A stretch of 37,985 nucleotides of DNA from contig CAZBLE010000008.1 in the NCBI GenBank assembly GCA_964492735.1, positions 1 to 37,985 on the forward strand, written 5' to 3'. Position numbers and translations under genes: made by a program. The stretch's first letter is position 1; each line of letters opens with the position of its first letter. The notes beneath the pieces are model-generated. The model did no database searches. It was not told the origin of the DNA and saw only the letters and a program-made list of their open reading frames with translations. This document shows positions 37,904 through 37,985 of the stretch, piece after piece. The DNA is from CALKUP01 sp964492735. Its GTDB lineage: Bacteria > Patescibacteriota > Patescibacteriia > UBA9570 > XYC2-FULL-38-9.

Positions 37904-37985
37904 AGTAAATATAAGATGCTTTGAAAAATGCCCATCTCTTTTTTAAGCCCTGCATCAATTATAATATTTTACGACGCTTAATATG

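Noticed and set aside
1..37985. rRNA, tmRNA, SRP RNA, RNase P RNA, insertion sequences or prophage genes
   Set aside because: I looked for their conserved motifs and for transposase or phage signatures and saw none; a covariance search could still find a divergent small RNA.

Overview
The window reads as a chromosomal segment of a Patescibacteria/CPR bacterium with a moderately AT-rich genome, possibly of the Uhrbacteria/Magasanikbacteria kind; the lineage is inferred. The reasons are compact housekeeping genes, TrmB-type regulators, a membrane-anchored lamin-tail-domain protein, a short YidC, no recF beside dnaN, very short intergenic spaces and several tiny orphan genes. TGA is an ordinary stop here (polA, holA, the 1167 and 20153 genes), which argues against the recoded Gracilibacteria and Absconditabacteria.

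Layout. 1-5.3 kb: a TrmB-type regulator cut by the window edge, a GC-rich secreted orphan protein interrupted by an artefactual N gap, tRNA-Leu with a DUF1697 gene, a lamin-tail membrane protein, and a GC-rich intergenic block that can fold into a multibranched RNA. 5.3-9.4 kb: polA overlapping holA, convergent with rpsT. 9.4-16.4 kb, all minus: a MarR-controlled MFS exporter, a tiny basic protein, a nucleotidyltransferase next to uvrB, a RelE/Phd toxin-antitoxin pair with visible operators, and tyrS. 16.4-20.5 kb, plus: a class A penicillin-binding protein, a second TrmB-type regulator and a GC-rich orphan gene. 20.6-25.6 kb: the classical dnaA region, dciA-dnaN-dnaA on minus facing rpmH-rnpA-yidD-yidC on plus. 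25.8-36.3 kb, all minus: a TIR/deoxyribosyltransferase-like protein, HAD phosphatase, ferredoxin, tRNA-Lys and tRNA-Arg, HU, YmdB-like phosphoesterase with RNase Y, ClpP, NrnA, RbfA, IF-2, a degenerate diacylglycerol-kinase-like protein and bactofilin. 36.3-38.0 kb: small membrane proteins, tRNA-Arg(CCU), a Nudix hydrolase, a tiny Cys-rich ORF or small RNA, and four perfect parS palindromes.

The most notable region is 36.6-37.9 kb. Three perfect DnaA boxes (TTATNCACA) lie within 43 bp beside an AT-rich stretch, at the point where the long minus-strand gene block ends. Immediately to the right, in 1.1 kb, are four identical 22-bp palindromes centred on TGTTCCACGTGGAACA, the known ParB-binding parS core. 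I read this as a candidate replication origin and centromere about 13 kb from dnaA. A second, weaker DnaA-box cluster lies between dnaA and dnaN. The parS cluster also holds two compact transcription units with near-consensus promoters and hairpin terminators.

The 100-N gap at 1673-1772 is flanked by the same 55 bases on both sides. Collapsing that overlap restores one intact 220-residue secreted protein, so no sequence is likely to be missing.
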